Notes: generated by a model from the letters alone, not told the origin. DNA of 64,000 nucleotides from Novosphingobium colocasiae (GCF_014652555.1 NZ_BMZA01000002.1:62001-126000), one strand, 5' to 3'; shown: positions 1 through 9,049, counted from the first letter of the stretch. A program made the numbers and translations.

Positions 1-11
1 GGACTGCGAGG

Positions 12-1217
12 TCAGCCCGGGATTTCGAACAGCCCTGCCGAACCCATGCCGCCCGCGACGCACATCGAGACGACCGCCCAGCGCACGCCGCGCCGGCGCG
101 CTTCGATCAGCGCGTGGCCGACAAGGCGGCTGCCGGTCATGCCGAAGGGATGGCCCAGAGCAATCCCGCCGCCATCGACATTGATCTTGTCGGGATCGAT
201 GCCCAGCTTGTCGCGGCAATAGAGGTACTGGCTGGCAAACGCCTCGTTGATTTCCCAAAGCCCGATGTCGTTGATCGAAAGGCCGGCGCGGTCGAGCAGC
301 TTGGGGATGGCGAAGACCGGGCCGATGCCCATTTCCTCCGGTGCGCAGCCGGCGGACTGGAAGCCGCGGAACAGGCCCAGGATCGGGCGGCTTTCGGCCT
401 CAGCGATGCTGCGCTCCATCAGCACCTGGGCAGAGGCACCGTCGGAAAGCTGGCTGGCGTTGCCCGCGGTGACGTGCTTGCCTTCCTTGACGATCAGCCC
501 GTCCTTCCACACCGGCTTGAGCCGCGCCAGCCCTTCGGCAGTGGTATCGCCGCGAATGCCTTCGTCCGTGCTCGCGGTCACCTGTTCGCGGCCGGAGATC
601 GTGCCGTCTTTCTCGATCACGTTCCTGGTGACGGTGATCGGGGCGATCTCTTCGGCGAAGCGGCCGGCCGCGGTGGCGGCTGCGGCGCGCTGGTGGCTGA
701 TCGCGGAAATTGCGTCCTGCGCCTCGCGGGTGATGCCATAGCGTTCGGCCACCAGTTCGGCGGTCTCGATCATCGCCATGTAGCCATAGGGCTTGGCATC
801 GAGCACCACCTTGGGCTGGGCGCGATAGGTCGGCGCGTGGTTGTTCCGGGTGTGCGTGATGCACTCGGCCCCGCCGCTCATCGCCACGTCGAGATCGCCC
901 GAGATGATCCCGCGCGCCGCGAATGCGAGCGAGGTCAGGCCCGAGCCGCACTTGCGATCGAGCGTGGTGCCGGGAATGCTGTCAGGCAGGCCGGCGGCAA
1001 AGATCGCGGTGCGGGCCAGGTTGTTGCCCTGCGTGCCCCACTGGGTGGCGACGCCCATGATGACATCGTCGATCCGTGCCGGGTCGATCCCGGCCCGTTC
1101 GATCGCCGCGTTGAACACGTGGGCGGTCAGTTCCGGAGCATCGGTATCGTTGAACGCGCCCTTGAAGGCCCGGGTGACGGGGGTCCGGGCTGTCGAGACG
1201 ATGGCGGCTTCACGCAT
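12..1217 (-). CDS. Thiolase (acetyl-CoA acyltransferase family)
   Basis: A 401-residue, full-length thiolase that cleaves a 3-oxoacyl-CoA with CoA, or runs the reverse condensation, in the cytoplasm. The nucleophile is Cys90 in DRKCGSGL; His356 sits in GHPFG and the second catalytic Cys386 in CVAGG, so all three catalytic motifs are intact. This separates it from the two degenerate thiolase-fold proteins encoded from 4990. It is the last gene of a four-gene minus-strand operon; its ATG overlaps the stop of the upstream hydrolase by 8 bp, which indicates translational coupling. The chain length of its substrate cannot be read from the sequence. Its place in the operon suggests the terminal thiolytic step of the island's pathway. 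Confidence 0.93.
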   Translation of the reverse strand: MREAAIVSTARTPVTRAFKGAFNDTDAPELTAHVFNAAIERAGIDPARIDDVIMGVATQWGTQGNNLARTAIFAAGLPDSIPGTTLDRKCGSGLTSLAFAARGIISGDLDVAMSGGAECITHTRNNHAPTYRAQPKVVLDAKPYGYMAMIETAELVAERYGITREAQDAISAISHQRAAAATAAGRFAEEIAPITVTRNVIEKDGTISGREQVTASTDEGIRGDTTAEGLARLKPVWKDGLIVKEGKHVTAGNASQLSDGASAQVLMERSIAEAESRPILGLFRGFQSAGCAPEEMGIGPVFAIPKLLDRAGLSINDIGLWEINEAFASQYLYCRDKLGIDPDKINVDGGGIALGHPFGMTGSRLVGHALIEARRRGVRWAVVSMCVAGGMGSAGLFEIPG

Positions 1218-2124
1218 GCTTGGTCACTTTCTGCAAGGGGCCCTGTTCGGGTGCGTTCAGGAAGGTCGTCAGGTCGGCGAAGAACGGCTCGCGCGCCTGA
1301 TGATGCAGCCAGTGGCTCGCCCCGGGGTAGGTGACGAGATGGTGGCGGCGAAGGCGGTTCAGCCGTGCGGCCGAAGGCACGGGTATCCAGCTATCCTCGC
1401 CATAAGCGAGCAGAACCGGGCATGTGATCGCGTCCAGCACATCGTCAAGGTCGATGCCGTGCGAATCTTCCGGCGGGCGCAGGCGGCAGGCGTGGTCGAA
1501 CTTCCAGCGCAATCCCTTGCCCGCTTCGCCGATGATCCCGTGGCGGGTGAGCTCGGCGATCAGTGCCGCATCGAAGCCCTCGTTCTCCTCCGCCATCCGC
1601 GCCTCTGCCTCGGCGGTCGTGGCAAAGTAGCGGATCAAACGGCCGCGCGCCTTGCGGCGGTTTTCGACCCACTGGCGCAGGCGCTGCGGGTACGGCTTGG
1701 GCGCGGCCAACTGATCGCGCACGATCGGCAGTTCGATCCCTTCGATGATGGTCAGCGAGCGCAGCATTTCGGGGAATGTCCCGGCATAGCGCAGGCTGAT
1801 GTGCGCCCCCAGCGAGTGCCCGACGAGATCGAACCCCGCCAGGCCGAGTGACGCGACGATCTCGGCCAGATCGAAGACGTAGTCCGAAAGCCCGTAAGCG
1901 CCCTCTGCCGACCAGTCGCTGTCACCATGGCCGCGCAAGTCGGGGACGACGACATGGTGATCGCGGGCAAGGCGGCTGGCGAACCAGTCCCAACTGCGGG
2001 CATGATCGCGCATGCCGTGCTGCAGGAGAACCGTCGGTGCACCGGGCTCGCCCCATTCCACGAGGTGACGGCGCGAACCGTCGATATCGACGAAGCGCGA
2101 GCGGGGCTGTGGGGTGGATGTCAT
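1210..2124 (-). CDS. Alpha/beta hydrolase
   Basis: A 304-residue single-domain alpha/beta hydrolase. It shows the oxyanion HG (residues 36-37), RGHGDSD around 64-70, the nucleophile elbow GHSLGAH with Ser104, and a C-terminal catalytic His in GASHWLHH. No signal peptide is visible, so it is cytoplasmic. The family includes esterases, lactonases, C-C bond hydrolases and CoA thioesterases; the sequence alone does not choose among them. Its position between an acyl-CoA ligase and a thiolase makes hydrolysis of a pathway ester, lactone or 1,3-diketone plausible. It is separated from the ligase stop by about 10 bp and overlaps the thiolase start by 8 bp. Confidence 0.88.
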   Translation of the reverse strand: MTSTPQPRSRFVDIDGSRRHLVEWGEPGAPTVLLQHGMRDHARSWDWFASRLARDHHVVVPDLRGHGDSDWSAEGAYGLSDYVFDLAEIVASLGLAGFDLVGHSLGAHISLRYAGTFPEMLRSLTIIEGIELPIVRDQLAAPKPYPQRLRQWVENRRKARGRLIRYFATTAEAEARMAEENEGFDAALIAELTRHGIIGEAGKGLRWKFDHACRLRPPEDSHGIDLDDVLDAITCPVLLAYGEDSWIPVPSAARLNRLRRHHLVTYPGASHWLHHQAREPFFADLTTFLNAPEQGPLQKVTKHA

Positions 2125-2133
2125 CGGATCGCC

Positions 2134-3660
2134 TTAACCATCCGCCGGAACGGGCCGCAAGGCGCGGCGCAGGATCTTGCCGGTCGGCCCCTTGGGCAAC
2201 TCATCGCGAATTTCGATGCGCGCCGGGCACTTGTATCCGGCGAGCGAGGCCTTGCAGTGTGCCAGCATCGCCTCGATCGTGGCGGTGACGCCGGGGCGCA
2301 GCGCGACGAAAGCGATCGGCACTTCGCCCAGCATCTCGTCCGGCTGGGCCACAACCGCAACTTCGCACACCCCGGGCACTTCGTAGAGCACTTCCTCGAT
2401 ATCCGCTGGATAGATGTTCTGGCCGCCGCGGATGATGATGTCTTTCTTGCGATCGACGATGAAGGCATAGCCGTCTGCATCGAGATAGCCGATATCGCCG
2501 GTGCGCAGCCAGCGTCCGTCAAGCGCAGCGGCGGTATCGTCCGGTGCCCGATAATACCCCTGCATCACGTTGGGGCCGCTGATCGCAATCTCGCCGTTCT
2601 CGCCTGCGGCCAGCGGCTCGCTGGCGTCGTCAAGGATGGCCAGCGTCATCCCGTCCAGCACCCGGCCGATCGTGCGATCGCGCACGATGCGTCCGTCCGG
2701 GCCAAGCTTCACGTCGGTGAGGGTGACCAGCGCGGTCCCTTCCGTCAGACCGTATCCGGTCAGCACTTCTACATCGGGGGCCAGATCGAGCAGGCGCAGG
2801 AGCATGGTCGACGGCACGGGGGCACCGCCGGTCATGATCGTGCGCAAGTGGTGCAGCGCCTCGCGGCTGGCGGCGGGGTGGTCGATGATCTTCTGCAGCA
2901 TCGTCGGCACGGCAGGCATGAAGGTGCATTTATGCGTGCCGATCGTCTCGATGCATCGCTCGGCGTCGAAGCGGTCCAGCAGAACCAGCGTGCAGCCGGT
3001 AACCAGCATCGCGTTGATGCACTGGTTCAGCCCGAAGGTGTTGTACAGCGGCAGCGCGCACAGGATCACGCTGTCATGGCCAAGCCCGAGCCAGCCGGGA
3101 GTGCGATCGTAATTGGCGGCCAGGTTGCCCGCTGTCAGCATCACGCCCTTGGCCTTGCCGGTGGTGGCGCTGGTCAGCAGCAGCATCGCCAGATCATCAT
3201 CGGTGACGACAGCCGGCTGAGGGCAGGGGGGCGCACTGGCAATGGCAGCGGGCAGGGCGTGCAGCCCTTCACCGTCGGCTGCCAGATCGATCGCGATCAG
3301 CGGGCAGGGCGCGGCATCGCCAAGGCTTGCGCCCAGCGCGGCGGTGGTGACGATCCAGCCCAGATCGCAACACGATACCGCGTGCGCCACTTCGCCGGGT
3401 CGGTAGAGCACGTTGATCGGGGTGACTGTCGCCCCCAGCATGAACAGCGCTTGCTGCACCGTGATGAAGGCGGGGCAGGCGGGGAGCCAGATGCCGACGT
3501 GCGCGTCCTTGGCGATGCTCAGGCTGGCCAGCGCCCCGGCGCAGGCACGCACATCATCGGCGAGTGCCGCGAAAGTGGTCTCGGTCCCGTCGAATACGAG
3601 CGAGACCGCATCGGGCGTCTTATGCGCCCAATCGAACAAGTGGCCGGCGCGGTTAGCCAT
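2134..3660 (-). CDS. Acyl-CoA synthetase (AMP-forming ligase)
   Basis: A 508-residue ANL-superfamily enzyme that activates a carboxylic acid to its CoA thioester through an acyl-adenylate. The motifs are in order: phosphate-binding loop LLLTSATTGKAKG (161-172, a variant of the usual S-G-T-T-G), YGLTEGT, YLRTGDIGY, the hinge DRKKDIIIRGGQNIYP, and the C-terminal lysine in PKGPTGKILRR. Length is normal for the family. Its start overlaps the upstream amidohydrolase stop by 8 bp. It probably performs the entry activation of the substrate, or re-activates an acid released by the adjacent hydrolases. The acid specificity is unknown. Confidence 0.93.
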   Translation of the reverse strand: MANRAGHLFDWAHKTPDAVSLVFDGTETTFAALADDVRACAGALASLSIAKDAHVGIWLPACPAFITVQQALFMLGATVTPINVLYRPGEVAHAVSCCDLGWIVTTAALGASLGDAAPCPLIAIDLAADGEGLHALPAAIASAPPCPQPAVVTDDDLAMLLLTSATTGKAKGVMLTAGNLAANYDRTPGWLGLGHDSVILCALPLYNTFGLNQCINAMLVTGCTLVLLDRFDAERCIETIGTHKCTFMPAVPTMLQKIIDHPAASREALHHLRTIMTGGAPVPSTMLLRLLDLAPDVEVLTGYGLTEGTALVTLTDVKLGPDGRIVRDRTIGRVLDGMTLAILDDASEPLAAGENGEIAISGPNVMQGYYRAPDDTAAALDGRWLRTGDIGYLDADGYAFIVDRKKDIIIRGGQNIYPADIEEVLYEVPGVCEVAVVAQPDEMLGEVPIAFVALRPGVTATIEAMLAHCKASLAGYKCPARIEIRDELPKGPTGKILRRALRPVPADG

Positions 3661-4720
3661 GTGCCGGCGCTCCCCTCAGCGCGGGGACGGGGAGACGGTA
3701 AGCATCCGCCGCCGTGCGCCAGAACAGCGCCGCCTGCTCATCCTCGCTCGCGCCCGAGGCGATGCGCTTGAAGGCGTTCCACAAGGCGCGATAGGAAACC
3801 ATCGCCTTGTCGACCGGGAAATTGCTTTCGAACATGCAGCGATCCGCGCCGAACAGGTCAATGCAGGTCTCGACGTAGGGACGCCAGGCGTGGGCCAGCT
3901 CTTGCGACGATGGCGGCACCGCCCGTTCGTGCCAGCGCGCCCCGGTGATGATCATGCCGAACCCGCCGACCTTGACGCGGACATTGTCGCACCCGGCCAG
4001 ATCGCGCATCGATCTTGTCCATTCGGCGAGGTTCTCGGCCTCCCGCCCCTCGTAAGGGCCGACGCCGATGATGCAGCCGACATGGTCCAGCACGATCGGC
4101 AGTTCCGGCATCGCCCGCGCCAGCGCGGTCAGTTCGGGGATCTGGCGGTGGTAGAGCATCGCGTCGTAGCTTAGCCCGTGCGCCTGGCAGCGCGCCAGCC
4201 CGGCACGGTAGGCGGGATCGGCAAGCATTCCTGCGGGGGAGGGGCGCAGGACAATGCCATCCGGAAACAGCTCGTCGCGCGAGACGCTGTGGCGGATGCC
4301 GCGCAGCCGGCCATCGGCAGCGGCCTGATGGGCGGCGAGCACCTCGTCCAGCGCATCGCCCAGTTGCAGGTCGGCATAGGCGACGATCCCGGCGGCGACA
4401 TCGCAAGCCATGCCGCGAGCATGTGCTGCATGGGCCATGGCGGCGACCTTCTCGGTCTCGCCAACCGGGGCCAGATGGGCCGGACCATCGGCGCGATATC
4501 CGTAGTGCGCCTGGACGAACACGGTGGCGACCACATTATGGCCATCGCCCACATCCCCGGCCAGCTCGTCGAGCAAGTATGGGTGGCCGCCTTCCTCCCA
4601 GAGATGGTGGTGCGGATCGATGATCGGCTGTTCCGGCGCGATCACGTCTTCCTGGTGCAGGGCGAGCCAGGCAGCGTCGGGCGCGGGGTAGCGATACCGC
4701 CCGCTCACGTCCAAACCCAT
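3653..4720 (-). CDS. Amidohydrolase-2 family metal-dependent hydrolase
   Basis: A 355-residue TIM-barrel hydrolase of the amidohydro_2 type, whose relatives include lactonases and 2-pyrone-4,6-dicarboxylate hydrolase. The metal-site signature is IIDPHHHLW near residues 33-41, with later DHVG and ESNFP motifs. I chose the ATG at 4720 because AAGGAG lies 8 nt upstream; the frame remains open to 4807 but that extension has no comparable ribosome-binding site and would run into the promoter region. It is the first gene of the minus-strand operon and lies just downstream of an operator-like palindrome (4742-4756). Lactone or enol-lactone hydrolysis is the best guess; decarboxylase activity also occurs in this superfamily. 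Confidence 0.87.
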   Translation of the reverse strand: MGLDVSGRYRYPAPDAAWLALHQEDVIAPEQPIIDPHHHLWEEGGHPYLLDELAGDVGDGHNVVATVFVQAHYGYRADGPAHLAPVGETEKVAAMAHAAHARGMACDVAAGIVAYADLQLGDALDEVLAAHQAAADGRLRGIRHSVSRDELFPDGIVLRPSPAGMLADPAYRAGLARCQAHGLSYDAMLYHRQIPELTALARAMPELPIVLDHVGCIIGVGPYEGREAENLAEWTRSMRDLAGCDNVRVKVGGFGMIITGARWHERAVPPSSQELAHAWRPYVETCIDLFGADRCMFESNFPVDKAMVSYRALWNAFKRIASGASEDEQAALFWRTAADAYRLPVPALRGAPAHG

Positions 4721-4736
4721 GCCATCCTCTCCTTGT

Positions 4737-4761
4737 TTTATCCGACATAACATCGGGTAAA
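4737..4761. promoter_or_regulatory. Operator-like palindrome, site 1 (CCGACATAACATCGG)
   Basis: An imperfect 25-bp palindrome with core CCGA-N7-TCGG at 4742-4756, flanked by TTTA and TAAA. It lies 22-36 bp upstream of the amidohydrolase start, where it would cover the minus-strand promoter or transcription start. Related sites occur at 4841, 14304, 24632 and possibly 16074. The TetR protein encoded at 15178-15897 is the obvious candidate ligand; that link is inferred. Confidence 0.65.
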
Positions 4762-4840
4762 TGGCATCGGTAACGAACAATTTCCCCTGTAACAAGCTTT
4801 TATACACTGGAAATAGGCGGGGATTTATCGCCCCTTAAAT

Positions 4841-4855
4841 CCGACATAATATCGA
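4841..4855. promoter_or_regulatory. Operator-like site 2 (CCGACATAATATCGA)
   Basis: A second copy of the CCGA-N7-TCGR motif in the divergent promoter region, 99 bp from site 1, so about nine to ten helical turns apart. It ends 7 bp upstream of the proposed -35 element of the plus-strand operon. Two sites in one divergent region would let one regulator control both operons. Confidence 0.6.
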
Positions 4856-4862
4856 TAAACTG

Positions 4863-4890
4863 TTGACTGGTGGGGAAATGGAGGCATAAC
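4863..4890 (+). promoter_or_regulatory. Candidate promoter of the 4990-14266 operon
   Basis: TTGACT (4863-4868) and CATAAC (4885-4890) are spaced by 16 bp and resemble sigma-70 boxes. The predicted start of transcription lies near 4897, giving a leader of about 90 nt. The operator-like site 2 ends just upstream of the -35 box. Inference from consensus only. Confidence 0.45.
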
Positions 4891-4989
4891 GAGGCGGTCA
4901 ACGGCAAGGGTCCGGTGATCGTCAGAAGCGCTTTCTTCGGCGGTTGCGTGATGGTTTCCGGGCCGAATCTGGGACGAGGAAAGCATTTG

Positions 4990-6117
4990 ATGGCGCTAGA
5001 CAAGGTGGGGGTCGTTGCGACCGCCCAGACGGAACTTCGGCCTGCCTGGGGCAACGCCCAGCATATCGATCTGATCTCTTCGGTGGTCACGTCGGTGTTC
5101 AAGGGCACCGGCCTTTCGCTCGACGACGTCGATTTCATCATCGACTCGGGCAGCGACGTGCTTGACGGGCGCTCGATTTCGAACTGCGGGTTCCTGGGGG
5201 CGCTGGGTGCGCACCACAAGGAAGAGGCCCGTGTCGAGGAGGACGGTTTGTGGGCCGCTCTCTACGGCGTCAACAAGATCCGCGCCGGATCGGGCGCGGT
5301 CGGCCTGATCGTCGCCTACTCCAAGCCTTCGGAATCGAACGTGGACCTGTACTGGAACGCGCAGGTCGAGCCGTTCTATCAGCGCCCGGTCGGCTTCGGT
5401 CAGCGGGCGGCGAACGGCGTGCTCGCGCAGCAGTACATGGCGGACCACGGCCTTTCGGCCGATGAACTGGCGGCACTGGTCGCGCAGCGCTGGGCTGCGG
5501 CGGCTCAGGGCGGGCGGGTGCAGATCGATGCCGTTCCCGATGCAGCCGCCGTGCTGGCGGCCAAAGAGGGCGCAGCGCCGCTGACCGAACTGATGTTCGC
5601 CCGTCCGGTCGATGGCGCGGTGGCGGTCCTGATCGCGCGGGAAGACGTTGCCCGGCGGGTCAGCCGCAATCCGGCCTTCATCACCGGCATGGGCACGTCG
5701 ATGGCGACGCACAGCTTTGCCACCCGGGATCGCGATCGCCTGGTCGCCGCCGAGAACGCTGCGAAGATGGCCTATCGCTCCGCCGGGTGGGACAAGCCCG
5801 ATGCCCAGGTTGCCGAAGTCAGCAGCAGCTCGGTCGTCGGCGAACTGATGGCGATCGAAGCGCTCGGTCTCGCCGATCGTGGCAAGGGCCTGTCCGCCAC
5901 CAAGGGTGATAAGGTGGCGATCAACCGTTCGGGCGGCGCGCTGCCGGCCGATCCGATCATGGCGACCGGCCTGGTCCGTCTCGCCGAGGCGAGCCGTCAG
6001 CTCAGCCAGCCCGAGCTTAACGGCTCGTCGGGCGGTGCGGCACCCAGCCGTGCCATCGTTCACGGTGCCGGCGGCGTCGGCATGCAGAACAACTGCGTAT
6101 TCACTCTCGAGGTTTGA
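4990..6117 (+). CDS. Thiolase-fold protein lacking the catalytic cysteine (subunit 1)
   Basis: A 375-residue SCP2-thiolase-like protein. The start is the ATG at 4990, preceded by GAGGAAAG at good distance; the frame is open further upstream through the promoter region. Where an active thiolase has C-x-S-G, this protein reads VEEDG (about residues 82-86), and the GHPxG histidine motif reads ALPADPI. It is therefore unlikely to be a classical thiolase. Cys-less thiolase-fold proteins that work with DUF35 partners include steroid side-chain retro-aldolases of the Ltp2 type. The gene is followed at once by a second Cys-less thiolase-fold gene and a DUF35 gene, so a hetero-oligomeric lyase complex is the likeliest role. 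An acyl-CoA-binding, non-catalytic subunit is the alternative. Confidence 0.85.
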   Translation: MALDKVGVVATAQTELRPAWGNAQHIDLISSVVTSVFKGTGLSLDDVDFIIDSGSDVLDGRSISNCGFLGALGAHHKEEARVEEDGLWAALYGVNKIRAGSGAVGLIVAYSKPSESNVDLYWNAQVEPFYQRPVGFGQRAANGVLAQQYMADHGLSADELAALVAQRWAAAAQGGRVQIDAVPDAAAVLAAKEGAAPLTELMFARPVDGAVAVLIAREDVARRVSRNPAFITGMGTSMATHSFATRDRDRLVAAENAAKMAYRSAGWDKPDAQVAEVSSSSVVGELMAIEALGLADRGKGLSATKGDKVAINRSGGALPADPIMATGLVRLAEASRQLSQPELNGSSGGAAPSRAIVHGAGGVGMQNNCVFTLEV

Positions 6118-6119
6118 TT

Positions 6120-7271
6120 ATGAGCCGTCATGTAGGAATTGTCGGGGTCGGTCAGACCCACCATTCGCGGCGGCGGACCGACGTCAGCCAGGCCGGCCTC
6201 GTTCGCGAGGCGGTCGATCGGGCGCTGGCCGATGCCAAGCTGTCGATGGACGATATCGATACCGTCGTCGTCGCTACCGGGCCGGTGCTGTTCGCTGCGG
6301 TGAACCAGCCGGAAAAGTGGGTCGTCGATGCCATCGGCGCGCAGAACAAGTCGGTCGTGCGCCTGACCAGCGGTGGCGGCGCAGGCTTTGCCGGTGCGCT
6401 GGCCGGATACTATCAGGTTGCCGGCGGCTTCTCCGAACGCACGCTCGTGGTCGCCTATGACAAACTGTCCGAAGGGCAGTTGCAGTATTCGATCTCGACG
6501 CTTTACGATCCGTTCTGGGGCCGTGAATTCGCCGTCGGCATCATGGGCTTCTCCGCCGCCTACTGGCGCGCCCGCATGGATGCGCTGGGGCATACCGAGG
6601 AAGCGGCGGCCATGGTTGCGGCCAAGAACCGCAACAACGCCATCGCCAACCCTTACGCGCACCAGAAAAAGCAGGTCACGGTCGAGGACGTGCTCAACTC
6701 CAAGCCGCTGTGCTGGCCGATCAAGCTGCTCGACGTGCCGCCGATCTCGGACGGTGCCGCCGCCATCGTGCTGGCATCGGAAAAGGTCGCTCACCATTCG
6801 ACTGGGCGTCCGGCGTGGATCCGGGGCATGGCCTATTGCTGCGAGGCGGACAACGCCGCCGAGCGTTCGCTGATGCTGTCAGAGCCGCTGGCGATTGCCA
6901 GCCGCCATGTCTACCGCGCTGCCGGCATCACTAACCCCCGCCGCCAGTTCGACGTGGTCGAGGTGCAGGAGCCCTATAGCTGCTTCGAGCTGAACTACTA
7001 CGAAAGCCTGGGGCTGTGCGCTCCGGGTGAAGCGGCCGAACTGATCGCATCGGGCGCGACGCAGTTGGACGGTGATATTCCGGTCAACCCGTCGGGCGGT
7101 TGCATGGGTGCGAACCCGATCGGCGCGGTCGGCGTGATCCGTCTGATCGAAGCTGCGACCCAGGTGATGGGCCGGAACGAAACGCATCAGATCAAGGACG
7201 CCAAGACGGCGCTGGTCCAGTCGGGCGGCGGTTGGGCCAACCTGCGCGGCTGCGCGGTGTTGAGCGCTTAA
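6120..7271 (+). CDS. Thiolase-fold protein lacking the catalytic cysteine (subunit 2)
   Basis: A 383-residue thiolase-superfamily protein. The start is taken as ATG 6120, 7 nt after CGAGG and 2 bp past the stop of subunit 1; an in-frame TTG at 6114 is less likely. The nucleophile region reads RLTSGGGAG (residues 81-89), so Leu82 or Thr83 stands where cysteine belongs. The GHPxG motif reads GANPIG, and the usual H-D-x-F region reads VQEPYSCFE, which supplies a tyrosine as in Ltp2-type aldolases. It probably pairs with the preceding protein and with the DUF35 protein that follows. The reaction is inferred to be CoA-ester C-C bond cleavage by a retro-aldol or related route. Confidence 0.85.
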   Translation: MSRHVGIVGVGQTHHSRRRTDVSQAGLVREAVDRALADAKLSMDDIDTVVVATGPVLFAAVNQPEKWVVDAIGAQNKSVVRLTSGGGAGFAGALAGYYQVAGGFSERTLVVAYDKLSEGQLQYSISTLYDPFWGREFAVGIMGFSAAYWRARMDALGHTEEAAAMVAAKNRNNAIANPYAHQKKQVTVEDVLNSKPLCWPIKLLDVPPISDGAAAIVLASEKVAHHSTGRPAWIRGMAYCCEADNAAERSLMLSEPLAIASRHVYRAAGITNPRRQFDVVEVQEPYSCFELNYYESLGLCAPGEAAELIASGATQLDGDIPVNPSGGCMGANPIGAVGVIRLIEAATQVMGRNETHQIKDAKTALVQSGGGWANLRGCAVLSA

Positions 7272-7285
7272 GGGAGAGACGAGCC

Positions 7286-8212
7286 ATGTTTTCCGCACCG
7301 GACAGCTATCCGATCGACCTGCCGACTTTCCACAGCCGGATCGATCTTCCCTACACCCTGACCCCCGGCAAGGCCGCCGGGACATTCCTGGCCGAAGTGA
7401 AGAACCAGCGCATCATCGGTTCGCGCTTCGCCTCGGGCCGCGTGGTTGCCCCGGCGCAGGACTTCTCGTCGATCGACGGCGAAGAGCCCGAAGCCTTCGT
7501 CGAAGCGCCGCACACCGGCGTCATCACCGCCTTCACCCGCGTTGACGGCAATGTCATCGGCTTCATCAAGCTCGATGGCTGCGACAACGAATTCCCGCAC
7601 AAGGTCCTGGCCGACATGGCGGACGTTTCAATCGGCCTGCGCGTCAAGGCGGAGTGGGACCCGGGCGTCGAGCAGTCGGTGCTGGCGATCAAGGGCTTCG
7701 TCCCTGCGCCTGACGCGCCGACGGGCGAAGTGAAGCCGGTGGTCGCCACCGAAGATGCGCTGGGCGTCATCCCCTATGAGATGAAGCTGGATTTCTATCA
7801 CGCTTACGGCCCCTACTATGGCCGCATGTTCGATGAGATCAAGGAAAACGGCCGGATCATGGGCGTGCGTCAGCCCGGCATCGATTCCGCGCTGCTCCCC
7901 CCGCGCGAGATCGACGACATCTCGCACAAGCGGACCGGCACCTGGAAGGCCTGCGCCGATACCGGCACCATCCGCGCCTGCTCGATCATCAACATGGACG
8001 TCTATGGCGTTACCCGCAAGGTGCCCTACGTCTATGCCGAAATCGTGCTGGACGGGGCATCGACGCGCATGATCCACGTGATCGAGATCGACAGCCTTGA
8101 AGAAGCCAAGGAAAAGATCAAGCCGGGTACTCGCGTCCGTGCGGTCTGGGCCGAAGGCGAACGCCAGGGCCGCGTTTCGGACATCGCCCGCTTCGAGGTT
8201 ATCGAGGCGTGA
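7286..8212 (+). CDS. Tandem DUF35 / OB-fold acyl-CoA-binding protein without zinc-ribbon cysteines
   Basis: A 308-residue protein made of two DUF35-like units, about residues 20-150 and 175-305. Each has a rubredoxin-like segment followed by an OB fold; compare FLAEVKNQRIIGSRFASGR with FDEIKENGRIMGVRQPG. DUF35 proteins partner thiolase-fold enzymes, for example BbsA with BbsB and ChsH2 with Ltp2, and help hold the acyl-CoA. The four zinc-ribbon cysteines usual in the family are missing from both units. Start at ATG 7286 after AGGGAGAG. The gene follows the two Cys-less thiolase-fold genes with a 14-bp gap, which supports one complex. The fused duplication matches a heterodimeric partner. Confidence 0.83.
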   Translation: MFSAPDSYPIDLPTFHSRIDLPYTLTPGKAAGTFLAEVKNQRIIGSRFASGRVVAPAQDFSSIDGEEPEAFVEAPHTGVITAFTRVDGNVIGFIKLDGCDNEFPHKVLADMADVSIGLRVKAEWDPGVEQSVLAIKGFVPAPDAPTGEVKPVVATEDALGVIPYEMKLDFYHAYGPYYGRMFDEIKENGRIMGVRQPGIDSALLPPREIDDISHKRTGTWKACADTGTIRACSIINMDVYGVTRKVPYVYAEIVLDGASTRMIHVIEIDSLEEAKEKIKPGTRVRAVWAEGERQGRVSDIARFEVIEA

Positions 8213-9039
8213 GCCACTATACGATCAAGGCGCTGCGCATCGGCGAGCTCTATCTGCCGCACGGCGGATCGCTGATGCGCGACCCTATCCATTGCTGGCT
8301 GGTGCAGGGGAACGGGTACAATATCCTGGTCGACAGCGGGATGGCCGAAATTCCCGTCATCCGGCAGCGCCTCAAGGTCGGCGGCAGCGGGGGCGGTCAT
8401 CCGGCCCTGCTGGCGCTGCTGGCCGAACACGGACTGACCCCCGCCGACATCCATTACGTCGTTCTCACCCACATGCACTTCGACCATGCGGAGAACCTGG
8501 ACCTGTTCCCGGATTCGATGGTCGTCGTGCAGCGTGCGGAACTGCTCGGCGCGGTCGATCCGGTGCCGTCACAGCGGGTCTACTACTGGCAATCGAGCAT
8601 CGACAACCTGCTGGCGCGCAAGCGCACCCGCAAGGTGATGCTGCTGGATGGCGACCACGAACTGGTTCCCGGCGTGCAACTGCTCTCGGTCCCCAGCCAT
8701 ACCGAGGGCATGCAGGTCGTCGTCGTTTCGACCGAAAAGGGCCGGGCGGCGATCGTCTCGGACCTGGGCGATCATTACAGGTACTGGTTTCCCGCCGATG
8801 CGCGGGCGACCAAAAGTCCGCAGCGGTCCCTTTCGGACGCCTTCCTCACGGGCAATATCCGTAGCGAGAGCGAGCGGACCTGGCAGAAGGCCATGGCGCA
8901 CGTCGTCGCCAACAGCGACATCGTGATCCCCGCGCATGATTTCCGCGTCCCTACTTCCGTTCCGGAGCAGTGGTTCGCGATCCCCGATTCCACCGACGGC
9001 GACCTGGCCCATGTGCCCCCGCCGGGCGGCTTCAATTGA
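8209..9039 (+). CDS. Metallo-beta-lactamase-fold hydrolase (lactonase-like)
   Basis: A 276-residue MBL-fold hydrolase with HMHFDH near residues 87-92, SHTEG around 163, the DLGDH metal ligand around 185, and PAHD near 243. These are the two-metal ligands of the family. The arrangement resembles AHL-lactonase-type enzymes (AiiA-like) more than glyoxalase II. It starts at a GTG that overlaps the DUF35 stop by 4 bp (GTGA). In this operon it likely hydrolyses a lactone or a CoA thioester; quorum quenching is possible but nothing nearby supports it. No signal peptide is present. Confidence 0.85.
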   Translation: MSHYTIKALRIGELYLPHGGSLMRDPIHCWLVQGNGYNILVDSGMAEIPVIRQRLKVGGSGGGHPALLALLAEHGLTPADIHYVVLTHMHFDHAENLDLFPDSMVVVQRAELLGAVDPVPSQRVYYWQSSIDNLLARKRTRKVMLLDGDHELVPGVQLLSVPSHTEGMQVVVVSTEKGRAAIVSDLGDHYRYWFPADARATKSPQRSLSDAFLTGNIRSESERTWQKAMAHVVANSDIVIPAHDFRVPTSVPEQWFAIPDSTDGDLAHVPPPGGFN

Positions 9040-9049
9040 AAGGCCGGCC

